Source: Wenzhouxiangella sp. XN79A | GTDB lineage: Bacteria > Pseudomonadota > Gammaproteobacteria > Xanthomonadales > Wenzhouxiangellaceae | DNA length: 64,000 bases | Direction: 5' to 3' | NCBI RefSeq assembly: GCF_012272825.1 | Contig: NZ_JAAWWS010000140.1 | Location: 46,902 to 110,901, forward strand | In this document: one piece after another, positions 30,254-41,426 of the stretch | How the letters are laid out: every line of letters begins with the position of its first letter | Numbering within the stretch: position 1 is the stretch's first letter | Translations under genes and position numbers: made by a program | Notes under the pieces: model-generated | The model's database searches: none | Told to the model about the DNA's origin: nothing | Seen by the model: only the letters and a program-made list of their open reading frames with translations

Positions 30254-31489
30254 ATGACGCAGCGCAATCTCTCGCTTTCCAAGGACAAGATCAACATTCT
30301 GCTGCTCGAGGGGATCTCCGATCGAGCCACCGAGTGCTTCAACGCTGCCGGCTATCACCAGGTCGAGACCGTGAGCTCGGCACTGCCGGACGACGAGTTG
30401 GCCGAGCGGATTCGCGACGTGCACTTTCTCGGCATCCGCTCGCGGACCCGGGTGACCGAACGCGTCCTGGAACGGGCCGAGAGGCTGACCGCGATCGGCT
30501 GCTACTGCATCGGCACCGACCAGGTCGACCTGGCGGCCGCGCAGCGACGCGGCGTCCCGGTGTTCAATGCGCCGTATGCTAACACCCGCTCGGTGGCCGA
30601 GCTCGTGCTGGCCGAGATCGTGATGCTGATGCGCGGAATTCCGGCAAAGAATGCCGCGGCACACCGCGGCGAATGGCTGAAGAGCGCCCAGGGCAGCTAC
30701 GAAGTCCGCGGCAAGACGCTGGGCATCATCGGTTACGGTCACATCGGCTCGCAGCTCGGCATCCTGGCCGAAGGCCTGGGCCTGCGCGTGATCTACTACG
30801 ACGTCGTTCGCAAGCTGCCGCTGGGCAACGCCGAGCCGGTCGACAGCCAGGACGAGGTGCTGGCCCGGGCCGACGTCGTCACCCTGCACGTACCCGACAC
30901 CGAATCGACGCGCGGCCTGATCGACGCCGCGGAACTGGCCCGGATGAAGGCCGGCGCGCACCTGATCAACGCCTCGCGCGGCAAGGTCGTGTCGATCCCA
31001 GCGCTGGCCGGCGCGCTGGCCAGCGGCCACCTTGCCGGGGCGGCGATCGATGTCTTCCCGTCCGAGCCGGCCTCGAAGAACGAGGAGTTCGTCTCCGAGC
31101 TGCGCGCCCACGACAACGTGCTGCTCACGCCGCACATCGGCGGCAGCACCTTCGAGGCCCAGCAGAACATCGCCGTGGACGTCAGCACCAAGATGACGCT
31201 GTATTCCGACAACGGTTCGTCGATGGGCGCGGTGAACTTTCCCGAGGTCAACCTGCCCGACCATGCAACGGCACGGCGCATCCTGCACATCCACCGCAAC
31301 GAGCCGGGCGTTCTGCAGGCCATCAACCACGCCTTCTCGGAGGCCGGCATCAACATCGTCGGCCAGTACCTGCAGACGCTGCCCGACGTCGGCTACGTGG
31401 TCATGGACGTCGAGACCGACGACGCCGGTCCGGTGCTGCGCCGACTGCACGACATTCCGGCAACCATCCGGACCCGCTACCTGTACTGA
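30254..31489 (+). CDS. serA: D-3-phosphoglycerate dehydrogenase
   Basis: First enzyme of serine synthesis, oxidising 3-phosphoglycerate. The 411-residue length matches the E. coli type. Visible features are the NAD-binding GYGHIGSQLG, the catalytic Arg in NASRGKVV, Glu in DVFPSEP and His in TPHIGGST. A C-terminal ACT domain (about residues 335-411) indicates allosteric serine inhibition. The ATG at 30254 gives the typical N-terminus with LSKDKINILLLEGI. The ribosome-binding site is weak. It is divergent from the D-2-hydroxyglutarate dehydrogenase gene. Confidence 0.97.
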   Translation: MTQRNLSLSKDKINILLLEGISDRATECFNAAGYHQVETVSSALPDDELAERIRDVHFLGIRSRTRVTERVLERAERLTAIGCYCIGTDQVDLAAAQRRGVPVFNAPYANTRSVAELVLAEIVMLMRGIPAKNAAAHRGEWLKSAQGSYEVRGKTLGIIGYGHIGSQLGILAEGLGLRVIYYDVVRKLPLGNAEPVDSQDEVLARADVVTLHVPDTESTRGLIDAAELARMKAGAHLINASRGKVVSIPALAGALASGHLAGAAIDVFPSEPASKNEEFVSELRAHDNVLLTPHIGGSTFEAQQNIAVDVSTKMTLYSDNGSSMGAVNFPEVNLPDHATARRILHIHRNEPGVLQAINHAFSEAGINIVGQYLQTLPDVGYVVMDVETDDAGPVLRRLHDIPATIRTRYLY

Positions 31490-31506
31490 ACTCGATCGAG
31501 GCCACC

Positions 31507-31800
31507 ATGAGTGATCCGACCCACCATCCGATCCACCACGAGCCCGAAGCGAACCGCTTCGAGACCACCGTCGACGGCGAAACCTGCCTGCTCGACTACC
31601 GACTCGACGGCCAGGTCATGACCATGACGCGTGTCTACGTCCCGCCGCCGGTCGAGGGTCGCGGCATCGCCTCCCGGCTGACCCGGTTCGCGCTCGACCA
31701 CTGCCGCGAGCACGGCCTGTCCGTGGTGCCGCGCTGCCCCTACGTCGCTGCCTGGATCAAGCGCCACGACGACTACGAGGACCTGCTGACGCAGGAATGA
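31507..31800 (+). CDS. Small GNAT-like N-acetyltransferase (YjdJ type)
   Basis: A 97-residue single-domain protein of the short acetyltransferase family. The acetyl-CoA-binding loop is VEGRGIASRLTRFAL, followed by the diagnostic VVPRCPYVAAWIKRH. The substrate is unknown. It starts 17 bases after serA on the same strand, so it is probably co-transcribed. From its stop to 32054 no gene is seen, only GC-rich sequence with faint 7-nt purine-rich periodicity near 31850-31880. Confidence 0.85.
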   Translation: MSDPTHHPIHHEPEANRFETTVDGETCLLDYRLDGQVMTMTRVYVPPPVEGRGIASRLTRFALDHCREHGLSVVPRCPYVAAWIKRHDDYEDLLTQE

Positions 31801-32054
31801 GCCACGCCTGAACGGCCACGTCAACGGCCGGACGACCCATGCGACGGCGCGAAGACACGGGAAAAAACGCGCAGAACGACGCGCGCCCCGGTCGCCCGCC
31901 GGAGGGCTACGGCAAGGCCGGCGTTCGCCGTCGACCGCGCGCCCTGAAGCGACGAGCCGGTCGATGTTCGGACTGCGCGAACGCCGGCCGAAGGCCGAAG
32001 CCTGCAAACCGGATCGAAACCCGAACCCGAACCATTCAACCCGAGGAATCCCGC

Positions 32055-32717
32055 ATGAACACGACCCTTCGAACACGAATCTTCCTGAGTCTCTCGCTGG
32101 CCGCGCTGCTGGTCGGCTGTGCAACGACCGATCCGTATACCGGCGAGGAACGCATGTCGCGCACCGGCTCCGGGACGGCCGTCGGCGCAGCGGCCGGGGC
32201 GGTGATCGGCGCGATCAGCGGCGGCGACCGGCTCGAGCGCGCCGCGATCGGCGCCGGCATCGGCGCATTGACGGGGGCGGCCGTCGGCAATTACATGGAC
32301 CGCCAGGAGGCGGTATTGCGCGAACAGCTCCGCGGCACCGGCGTCAGCGTGACCCGGCGCGGTGATCGGATCATCCTCAACATGCCCGGCAACGTGACCT
32401 TCGCCACCGATTCGTCGGACCTGCGGTCGGAATTCTTCGCCGTGCTGGACTCGGTCGCCCTGGTGCTCGAGGAGTACGAGCAGACCGTGCTGGTGGTCGA
32501 CGGCCACACCGACTCGACCGGGCCGAACAGCTACAACCAGCGACTGTCCGAAGCGCGCGCCGAAACGGTGGCCGACTACCTGATCAACCGCGGCGTTCGA
32601 CCGGTGCGCATCGAGGCCTACGGCTACGGCGAGGACTACCCGGTGGCCAGCAACGGAAACGCCGAGGGCCGCCGCCAGAACCGCCGCGTCGAACTGACCC
32701 TGATCCCGATCAGCTGA
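32055..32717 (+). CDS. OmpA-family lipoprotein with glycine zipper
   Basis: A 220-residue outer-membrane lipoprotein. The signal peptide ends in the lipobox LVGC with Cys22. A glycine-zipper segment (about 40-80, GTAVGAAAGAVIGAISGG) precedes a C-terminal OmpA domain with DGHTDSTGPNSYNQRLSEAR and a later GRRQNRRVEL, the peptidoglycan-binding signature. The layout resembles YiaD. GAGGAA lies upstream of the ATG at 32055; the open frame from 31839 lacks a lipoprotein signal. A strong hairpin follows. Confidence 0.92.
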   Translation: MNTTLRTRIFLSLSLAALLVGCATTDPYTGEERMSRTGSGTAVGAAAGAVIGAISGGDRLERAAIGAGIGALTGAAVGNYMDRQEAVLREQLRGTGVSVTRRGDRIILNMPGNVTFATDSSDLRSEFFAVLDSVALVLEEYEQTVLVVDGHTDSTGPNSYNQRLSEARAETVADYLINRGVRPVRIEAYGYGEDYPVASNGNAEGRRQNRRVELTLIPIS

Positions 32718-32738
32718 GGCGAGTCAGCTCGTCCACAT

Positions 32739-32768
32739 CCGCCGATGCCGCCCCCGCGGCATCGGCGG
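32739..32768. terminator. Strong hairpin downstream of the OmpA-like gene
   Basis: A perfect 13-bp stem (32739-32751 with 32756-32768) with a CCCC loop lies 21 bases after the stop codon. No T tract follows, so it may stabilise or punctuate the transcript rather than act as a classical rho-independent terminator. Confidence 0.5.
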
Positions 32769-32807
32769 GTGGCTTGCCTGCGATCGAGCTCTGATCGAAA
32801 GCCGAAC

Positions 32808-32850
32808 GGAGGCAGAGGATTGACGCAAAGACGCAGAGAAAACTGCAAGG
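32808..32850. repeat. Single arm of a period-7 repeat
   Basis: A stretch with gaggcagagg, gacgcaaagacgcagag and aaactgcaag in roughly 7-nt phase resembles the arms at 51979 and 52914 but has no partner arm before the next gene. Confidence 0.45.
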
Positions 32851-32946
32851 CCCCGAAGAAATCCGTATGAATGAACAAAACCTCGTGGCCCACTAGCGCG
32901 CATCATCTGCCCGCCGAAGCCGCTTCGCCCGATCGAAGCCGGTGAC

Positions 32947-34248
32947 TCAATCGGCCGACGGCGGTTCACCGAACAGGGTTTCATAGAGCATGGCGTAGAT
33001 GTCGATGTTGTGGACGCCGGCCGGGTCGAGGAAGCGATCGGCCTGCCAGCCGGCGCCCCGGGCGATGACGCCGCCGCCGACGTCGGCGCTGGTGGCCCAG
33101 ACGATCGCGAACGGAAAGCGTCGTCCCTCGGCATCGGGCGCGCTGAGGAACGGGGCCGTCGAGGTGCCTTCACGGCCGTCCATCAGACCACCGACGTTCG
33201 GGCCGCGCGCCGGCACGGTGCTCATGCCCTGCGGGATATTGAGCACGTTCATGCCGGCGGCATTGGAATCGGCCGCCGTGACCAGCAGCGTCTCGGGATG
33301 GGCCTCGACGAAATCGAGCAATCGCCCCGCGGCGTCGTCGGCGCGCTTCAGCGCCTCGAGGCATCCGGCCGCGTTGATCTTGTTGCAGAAGTTGTCCGAG
33401 CCCTCTTCCTCGATCACGAACAGGAAGCCGCGCGGATCGTCGGTGAGACGGTCCAGCGCGAACGACGTCATTTCGGCCATGGTCGGCGCGCTGGCCAGGA
33501 AATGCGGTTTGCCCGCCTCGGCCAGGTCCTCTTCGGAGTCGTCGAAGAAGGTGTGGTCCTCGGCAAACACGCCGAACACCCGGGTGACGTCCTCGGGCAG
33601 CGCCATCAGTTCGTCGCGGGTCTGGACCACGGCGTAGCCCGCCTGCCGGAGCTCCTCGACGAGGTTGCGGCCATCGCTGCGCCGGCCCGGACCGAAGCGG
33701 CCCTGGACGCCTTCGGGCAGCAGCCACTGCTCACCGCCGCCGAAATGCAGGTCGACGCCGGATTCGACCACCTGCAGCGCAATCCGCTCGTAGTGGCCGC
33801 GCCGCTCGGCCTCGGCGACGAAGGCCGCCGTGCCGGGCTCGATCAGCGAGCCGGACTGGATCAGCGCGGTCGGAATGCCGGCCTCGATCGCCGCCTCGAC
33901 GATGGTCAGGTTGGTCCCGTCGGCCGAGACCATTTCCTTGCCGTCCGGGTCCATGCCGAAGGAACGCGCGTGGGCCCGGGTGCCGGTCGCGTGCGACACG
34001 GCCCCGCCGTTGGAGGTCGCGACCAGCTGGTCGGCCAGGTGGCCGCGGTAGGGCGCGAGGTGCGGGTAGCGGTCCCAGTTCAACCTCCCGTCCGGACCGA
34101 CGTACAGCATGCGGGCGGCCTCCCAATGAGCCGCGGAGGCGCCATCGGGATGGAAGAAGATGGCTCCACGGCCGGTCGGTTCCTGAGCAACGGACGCGCC
34201 GGCCAGCGCAAGCGCAAGACCAACGGAAAGAAAACGAATGAACGACAT
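32947..34248 (-). CDS. Alkaline phosphatase superfamily protein with altered metal ligands
   Basis: A 433-residue secreted protein: a signal peptide (about 1-21, ending ASVAQ) and a PhoA-type fold. The first metal loop reads FFHPDGAS, the nucleophile region VATSNGGAVSHATG, the zinc loop IEEEGSDNFCNK, then LLVTAADSNAAG and a late GVHNIDIYAML. Against PhoA, the Glu322 and Asp327 equivalents align, but His331 aligns with Asn and the Asp-His of VTADH with Asp-Ser. It is a distinct subgroup that may have changed metal use or activity. The ATG at 34248 was chosen for the signal peptide. Confidence 0.75.
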   Translation of the reverse strand: MSFIRFLSVGLALALAGASVAQEPTGRGAIFFHPDGASAAHWEAARMLYVGPDGRLNWDRYPHLAPYRGHLADQLVATSNGGAVSHATGTRAHARSFGMDPDGKEMVSADGTNLTIVEAAIEAGIPTALIQSGSLIEPGTAAFVAEAERRGHYERIALQVVESGVDLHFGGGEQWLLPEGVQGRFGPGRRSDGRNLVEELRQAGYAVVQTRDELMALPEDVTRVFGVFAEDHTFFDDSEEDLAEAGKPHFLASAPTMAEMTSFALDRLTDDPRGFLFVIEEEGSDNFCNKINAAGCLEALKRADDAAGRLLDFVEAHPETLLVTAADSNAAGMNVLNIPQGMSTVPARGPNVGGLMDGREGTSTAPFLSAPDAEGRRFPFAIVWATSADVGGGVIARGAGWQADRFLDPAGVHNIDIYAMLYETLFGEPPSAD

Positions 34249-34415
34249 GGGCGCAACGGGCTCCGATCGGATGGACAAGCCCGAAAGCCTACCGCGAATC
34301 GATCACGGGAATGTGTCGATCGCGGCCACCACCTCGACCGTTCGCTGTCGAGCCGGCGCCCGCGCGACCCGAACCCGTGTCGATCGCCCGGGCCGGCGCA
34401 ACGGGGCCCGTCGAA

Positions 34416-34811
34416 TCAGGGCTTGTCGAGCGAATCCCGGATCTCGCGCAGCAGCAGCACTTCCTCGCTGGGCTTCGGGGGCTGAGCGGGCTTTTCCTCT
34501 TCCTTGCGCTTCATCGCGGTGATGACCTTGATCGCAACGAAAATGGCCAGCGCGACGATCAGGAAATCGACGATGGTCTGGATGAAGGCACCGTAGTTGA
34601 TGGTGACCGCGGCGGCCTCGTCGGTGGCCTTCTTCAGCACCACCGCGAGTTCGGAGAAATCGACTCCGCCGATCGCCAGGCCCAGCGGCGGCATGATGAT
34701 GTCGTTGACCAGCGACGAGACGATCCTGCCGAACGCCGCGCCGATGACGATGCCCACGGCCATGTCGATCATGTTGCCCTTGATTGCGAACTGTCTGAAT
34801 TCCGAAAGCAT
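34416..34811 (-). CDS. mscL: Large-conductance mechanosensitive channel
   Basis: A 131-residue inner-membrane channel that opens under osmotic downshock. The sequence [22 protein letters not shown], the NDIIMPPLG block and the C-terminal [13 protein letters not shown] helix are MscL hallmarks, with two transmembrane helices. Two starts lie two codons apart, 34817 and 34811; AAGGA lies six bases before the second and directly against the first, which favours 34811. Confidence 0.95.
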   Translation of the reverse strand: MLSEFRQFAIKGNMIDMAVGIVIGAAFGRIVSSLVNDIIMPPLGLAIGGVDFSELAVVLKKATDEAAAVTINYGAFIQTIVDFLIVALAIFVAIKVITAMKRKEEEKPAQPPKPSEEVLLLREIRDSLDKP

Positions 34812-34982
34812 GCCCATTCCTTCGTTGTCGACGGAGCGGACCCGTAGCGATCCGCGAAACGATGCCACCGGCGGCCTTCGGCCGACCGCGCCGGCGGCTC
34901 CTTGGCGGAGTATAGGGGAACCGGCGATCACTGCTGCAGACCGCAACGCGACGCCGCGCAGGGCCCTGGCCTCGATCCTGAC

Positions 34983-36866
<1,884 letters not shown>

Positions 36867-36996
36867 GCGGCAAGGATACGCAACGCGAGCCGATCGCGGT
36901 GAGGCGCCGGGACGACGCTTGCCGGCGGCCCGCCAGTGGCGCGATACTCGACGCTGTCCAAGCGCAATCCGACCGGATCGTCGAACAGTGCGACCG

Positions 36997-37401
36997 ATGC
37001 AGAAACGTCTCGCCGCCCACGGATTCGTGCTCGCCCTGCTGGGCCTGCTGACCGGGCTGATCGGCCCCGATCTGCCGCTGCCCCGGCTCGGACTGGCCGC
37101 CCACACCATCGGCCTGCTGGGCGCGGCGCTGCTTCTCGGCCTGGCCGCGTGCTGGCCGCTGTTCGATCTGACCGACCGCGCGCGCCGCTGGATGGCCGGG
37201 CTCTGGCTGATCGCGCTGTACACCAACTGGGCCGGCTGCCTGCTGGGCGCCGCACTCGGCGCCGGTCGCCTGACACCGCTGGCCGCACGCGGTGCCGAAG
37301 GTCCGGCCTGGGCCGAAGCCGCGGTCGCCGTCCTGCTGGGCGGCGGCAGCCTGGCTGCCTTCGCGGCCGTGATCCTGGGCCTGGTCGGCCTGCGGCGCTG
37401 A
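36997..37401 (+). CDS. Four-helix membrane protein resembling hydroxylaminobenzene mutase/styrene oxide isomerase
   Basis: A 134-residue protein with four hydrophobic helices. The pattern of a His near the N-terminus (MQKRLAAHGFVLALLG), a second His after helix one (LGLAAHTIGLLG) and an aromatic YTNWAG before helix three matches the small membrane isomerase family that includes HabB and styrene oxide isomerase. The natural substrate is unknown and the match is from memory of the family pattern. No aromatic-degradation genes are nearby. Divergent from uup. Confidence 0.55.
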   Translation: MQKRLAAHGFVLALLGLLTGLIGPDLPLPRLGLAAHTIGLLGAALLLGLAACWPLFDLTDRARRWMAGLWLIALYTNWAGCLLGAALGAGRLTPLAARGAEGPAWAEAAVAVLLGGGSLAAFAAVILGLVGLRR

Positions 37402-37486
37402 ACCCCGGGACGACGCCGCCGAGGCGAGCGTCCGCGGCTCACTCCGGGACGGCGCGCGATCGACGCCCGCCGAAATCCCGCCTCAT

Positions 37487-38983
37487 TCAGCGCTGCACAG
37501 GTGCCCGCTTGCGCGCAACCACCGTCCCGCTGGCCAGGTCCTGCCAGTAGGCCTGCAGGTCGCGCCGCACCTCCGGCAGCAGGAACAGCATGCCGAGCAG
37601 GTTCGGGAAGGCCATGGCCAGGATCATCGCGTCGGAGAACCCGATCACGGCCCCGAGCTCCATCGTCGTGCCGATCACGACGAAGACGAGAAACAGCAGC
37701 TTGTAGGCCATCTCCTTCGTCGGCGAGCGGCCGAACAGGTAGGTCCAGGCCTTCATGCCGTAATAGGCCCAGGCGATCATCGTCGAATAGGCGAACAGGA
37801 TCACCGCGATGGCCAGCACCACCGGGAAACCGTCGAGCACCGAGCCGAACGCGCGGCTGGTCAGCTCCACCCCGCTCAGTCCGGTATCGACGTCCCAGAC
37901 GCCGGTCAGGATGATCACCAGCGCGGTCAGCGTGCAGACGATCACGGTATCGATCATCGGCTCGTACAGCGCAACCAGGCCTTCGGCGACCGGCCGGTCG
38001 GTCTGCACCGCCGAATGCGCGATCGCCGCCGAGCCGACGCCGGCCTCGGAGGAGAACGCCGCGCGCTGGAAGCCGACGGCCAGCACGCCCAGCGCGCCGC
38101 CGGCGACCGACTCGATGCCGAACATGCTCGAGAACATCAGCGCGAAGGCCGCCGGCACCTCGCCGAGATTCAGGCCGATGACCAGCAGCGCGGCGCCGAC
38201 GTAGATCACCGCCATCACCGGCACGATCTTCGAGGTGACCCGGGCGATCGAGCGAATGCCGCCGAGGATCACCAGCCCGACCAGCGCGGCCAGGATCATG
38301 CCGAACAGCCAGCCCCGGTCGGCCCACCACGACGCCTCGCCGCCGGTGATGCCGACGAACTGCTCGAAGCTCTGGTTGGCCTGGAACATGTTCGCGCCGC
38401 CGAACGAGCCGCCGATGCAGAACACCGCGAAGATCGCCGCGCACACCGTCCCCAGGCGAGCCAGCACCGGGCCGCGCCCGGCCAGGCCGCGCGAAAGCGT
38501 CCACATCGGCCCGCCCGACACGGTGCCGTCGTCGTTCTCGATCCGGTACTTCACGCCCAGCGTGCACTCGAGGAACTTCGAGGCCATGCCGAGAAAGCCG
38601 GCCAGCATCATCCACGGCACCGCGCCCGGCCCGCCGACCGACACCGCGATCGCCACTCCGGCGATGTTGCCGAGCCCGACCGTGCCCGACAGCGCCGTGG
38701 CCAGCGCCTGGAAGTGCGTGACCTCCCCGGCATGCGACGGATCGTCGTAGTCGCCGCGCACCAGCCGGAAGCCCTGGGCCAGGCCGCGGACGTTGATGAA
38801 GCGGAAATACAGCGTGAACAGCACCGCGCCGGCGACCAGCCACAGCACCACGAACGGCACCCGGGCGTCGCCCAGCGGCAGCGGAAACAGGATCAGGTCC
38901 TGTACGAAGGTGGCAATCGGCGAGATCCAGGCATCGATGGTCTCATCGATGCTGCGGGCATCGAGGTCGAAGGCGATGGACAT
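37487..38983 (-). CDS. Alanine or glycine:cation symporter (AGCS family)
   Basis: A 498-residue inner-membrane transporter importing alanine or glycine with Na+. The family signature ATALSGTVGLGNIAGVAIAV (about residue 95), GGPGAVPWMM and the KFLECTLGVKYR block are present, along with roughly eleven transmembrane helices. It lies between the membrane protein gene and mltF and shows no sign of an operon partner. Confidence 0.95.
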   Translation of the reverse strand: MSIAFDLDARSIDETIDAWISPIATFVQDLILFPLPLGDARVPFVVLWLVAGAVLFTLYFRFINVRGLAQGFRLVRGDYDDPSHAGEVTHFQALATALSGTVGLGNIAGVAIAVSVGGPGAVPWMMLAGFLGMASKFLECTLGVKYRIENDDGTVSGGPMWTLSRGLAGRGPVLARLGTVCAAIFAVFCIGGSFGGANMFQANQSFEQFVGITGGEASWWADRGWLFGMILAALVGLVILGGIRSIARVTSKIVPVMAVIYVGAALLVIGLNLGEVPAAFALMFSSMFGIESVAGGALGVLAVGFQRAAFSSEAGVGSAAIAHSAVQTDRPVAEGLVALYEPMIDTVIVCTLTALVIILTGVWDVDTGLSGVELTSRAFGSVLDGFPVVLAIAVILFAYSTMIAWAYYGMKAWTYLFGRSPTKEMAYKLLFLVFVVIGTTMELGAVIGFSDAMILAMAFPNLLGMLFLLPEVRRDLQAYWQDLASGTVVARKRAPVQR

Positions 38984-39035
38984 GGGACGGGTCGGAGTCG
39001 GCCAGCGAACAGCCTACCAGCCCCGCGTCGGGCCC

Positions 39036-40481
39036 TCAGCCCCCGTCCGGCCGGACCGTCTTCAGCGCCTCGACGCGGCGCTGGTATTCGCGATAGCTCA
39101 GGTAGTACTTGAAGATGTTGGCAACGTAGGTCCGCGTTTCCCGATTGGACACCAGCTCGACGTTGCGGAACCAGCGATTGCGGTCCAGTCCCATCTCGGC
39201 GGCGCGCTGCCGATACTGGCGGATCCTGCTCGGGCCGGCGTTGTAGGCGGCCAGCGCGAACGACCATCGTTCCAGGGGGTCGAGTTCCGGCTCGTCGAAG
39301 TAGCGCTTCAGCAGCACGTTCTTGTACTTGATGCCGGCGTGGATGTTCTGCTCTTCGTTCTCGATCTCCGGAATGCCGACCACCGGATCGGCCGCCGTGG
39401 TCGGCAGCAGCTGCATGATGCCGACCGCGCCGACCGGACTGACCAGCGACTGATCGAAGCGCGATTCCTGGTAGCCCTGCGCAGCCGAAAGCAGCCAGTC
39501 GATCTCGTAGCGCTCGGCATAGTGACGGAACAGCGCACTGAGCTCGTCGAAGCGCGTCCGGTCCGCTCCGCTCAGCGGATTGCGCACCCAGGGATTGTCC
39601 TGGAGATACCGCCGGATGATGACATTGCCGAACAGCGTGCCGCGGCGATGCTCGCGAACGAACGCGTCGACCGCGGTCTTCAGCGCAACGGCATCCGGGC
39701 GCATCGCCCAGGCGATCGCGACATCGTCGCGCAGGACCAGGTCGTCATGCACCACCAGTGCCGGCAACACCTCGCGCCAAAGACCCGTCAGGCTGCTGTC
39801 GGCGATCGTCGCCGGATAGACGCCGGCGGCCACCAGCTCGAGGATGTCCTCGGTCTCCAGCAGCTCGTCGACCGCAACGATCTCCGGCGGCGCCAGGCCG
39901 CGTTCGCGGAATTCCCGCTGCATGCGCTCGAGCGACTCGCGGTAGCTGCTCGAGGCGCGCACGTGGACCGGCTGCCCGGCCAGTTCGTCGAGACTCGTCA
40001 GGACCGGCCCGGACGGGCCGGTGACGACCAGCTCGCGGATGCCGGTCGCCAGCGGCGCCGAGAAGGCGACCTGCGCAGATCGCTCCGGCGTGATCGACAG
40101 GTTGGCGGCCAGCAGGTCGACCTGCCCGCCGGCCAGCGCATCGAACAGCGCATCCCGGGCCAGCGGCACGATGACCACTCTCAGGTCGGCAAACGCACCG
40201 CCCCGGGCCCGGAGCTGGCGCTCGAAGGTCTCGACGGCTTCCCAGACCATGCCGCGCGGCACGCCCGCGTCGAGGAAGAAATTGGTCCGGCTGAAGGTCG
40301 AGCCGACCCGGATCACGCCGCGCTCGGCCATGGCATCGAGATCGCCGGTGTACGGCGCGGTCAACGGCTCGGCTTCTTCGGCCCACGACCGTTCCGGGAC
40401 CATCGCTGCACAGGCGAGCATCAGAAGCGTCGCGGCCAGCCCCTGCTGCAGAGCCCTGCAGATCATTGTCGCATCGCGCAT
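39036..40481 (-). CDS. mltF: Membrane-bound lytic transglycosylase, MltF type
   Basis: A 481-residue periplasmic enzyme that cleaves peptidoglycan. After an N-terminal signal (about 8-31) comes a solute-binding-like domain (about 50-290, RVGSTFSRTNFF and DLLAANLSITPERS), then an SLT domain with the catalytic Glu in GYQESRFDQSLVSPVGAVG and the later AAYNAGPSRI. This two-domain order defines MltF. The ATG at 40481 is preceded by AGGAGG at five bases, better than the upstream ATG at 40541. I see no clear lipobox. Confidence 0.93.
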   Translation of the reverse strand: MRDATMICRALQQGLAATLLMLACAAMVPERSWAEEAEPLTAPYTGDLDAMAERGVIRVGSTFSRTNFFLDAGVPRGMVWEAVETFERQLRARGGAFADLRVVIVPLARDALFDALAGGQVDLLAANLSITPERSAQVAFSAPLATGIRELVVTGPSGPVLTSLDELAGQPVHVRASSSYRESLERMQREFRERGLAPPEIVAVDELLETEDILELVAAGVYPATIADSSLTGLWREVLPALVVHDDLVLRDDVAIAWAMRPDAVALKTAVDAFVREHRRGTLFGNVIIRRYLQDNPWVRNPLSGADRTRFDELSALFRHYAERYEIDWLLSAAQGYQESRFDQSLVSPVGAVGIMQLLPTTAADPVVGIPEIENEEQNIHAGIKYKNVLLKRYFDEPELDPLERWSFALAAYNAGPSRIRQYRQRAAEMGLDRNRWFRNVELVSNRETRTYVANIFKYYLSYREYQRRVEALKTVRPDGG

Positions 40482-40546
40482 CGAACCTCCTCCGATCAGC
40501 CCCGTTCCGCTGCCATCATAAGCGCGGCTGCCGGTTCGCACCAGCC

Positions 40547-40993
40547 TCAGACGGGCTGCTCCAGGTCGGTCGAAAACAGCTTCGAGATGTCGCGGAAGGT
40601 CTTGAATTCAAGCGCGTTTCCGCTGGGATCCTGGATGAAGAAGGTACCCTGCTCGCCGGCCTGGCCTTCGAACCGGACGTACGGCTCGATCAGGAACCCG
40701 ATGCCGTGCGCGCGCAACCGCTCGGAAAGCCGCTCCCAGTCGGCCCAGTCCAGCACCGGGCCGAAGTGTCCGGCCGGCACGTCGTGGCCGTCGACGGCAT
40801 TGCTGGCCGCGGCCGGGTGGTGCTCGGGCTCGACCAGGTGCAGGACCAACTGGTGGCCGAAGAAGTCCAGGTCCACCCAGCGCGACGACTCCCGGCCGGT
40901 CGGGCAGCCGAGCAGGTCCGTGTAGAACGCCCGCGTCGCGTCGAGGTCGGTGACCGGCAGGGCCAGGTGGAAAGGGCAGGTCGGGTCGGGCAT
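40547..40993 (-). CDS. VOC (glyoxalase/bleomycin-resistance) family protein
   Basis: A 148-residue vicinal oxygen chelate protein. N-terminal [22 protein letters not shown], central HFGPVLDW and C-terminal [10 protein letters not shown] supply the His and Glu positions typical of VOC metal sites. The substrate is unknown. It is followed on the same strand, 65 bases upstream of its partner's start, by no operon mate I can pair it with; the neighbouring period-7 repeat begins just beyond its start codon. Confidence 0.85.
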   Translation of the reverse strand: MPDPTCPFHLALPVTDLDATRAFYTDLLGCPTGRESSRWVDLDFFGHQLVLHLVEPEHHPAAASNAVDGHDVPAGHFGPVLDWADWERLSERLRAHGIGFLIEPYVRFEGQAGEQGTFFIQDPSGNALEFKTFRDISKLFSTDLEQPV

Positions 40994-41019
40994 GGGGAAG
41001 TTCGCGTGGTTGGTTGTTG

Positions 41020-41402
41020 GTTTTTCAGGGTTCAGGGTTCAGGGTTCAGTTTTCAGTGAGCAGTTTTCAGTTTTCAGTTTTCAGGGTTCAGGGTTCAGGG
41101 TTCAGGGTTCAGGGTTCAGGGTTCGGTTCTCGGTTCTCGGTTCTCGGTTCTCGGTTCTCGGTTCTCGGTTCTCGGTTCTCAGTGAGCAGTTTTCAGCAAA
41201 AATCGGGGATCCGGTCTTGAATAGAAAGTGACCGGCGATCGGGCGCTGGTTCTTGGTTGTTGGTTTTCCTGAAACCTGAACCCTGAAACCTGAACCCTTG
41301 AATCCCCAAGCCTTCCACTGTTCACTGAAAACTGAGAACTGAAAACTGCTCACTGAAAACTGCTCACTGAAAACTGCTCACTGCTCACCGCTCGCTACTC
41401 AC
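41020..41402. repeat. Large inverted pair of period-7 repeat arms
   Basis: The left arm (41020-41197) is made of heptamers such as ttcaggg, tttcagt and ttctcgg in tandem. The right arm (41269-41402) is made of their reverse complements (ctgaaac, gaaaact, gctcact). A 20-base stretch of alternating ttttcag and tgagcag in the left arm occurs as an exact reverse complement in the right. The 71-base centre is unrelated except for a repeated ggttgttggtttt also found at 41013. There is no open gene in 40994-41426. Confidence 0.9.
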
Positions 41403-41426
41403 CTGCCCCCTCGTCCTCGGCGACCC

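Noticed and set aside
41020..41402. CRISPR array
   Set aside because: Repeat unit is seven bases, contiguous, with no unique spacers between units and no cas genes.
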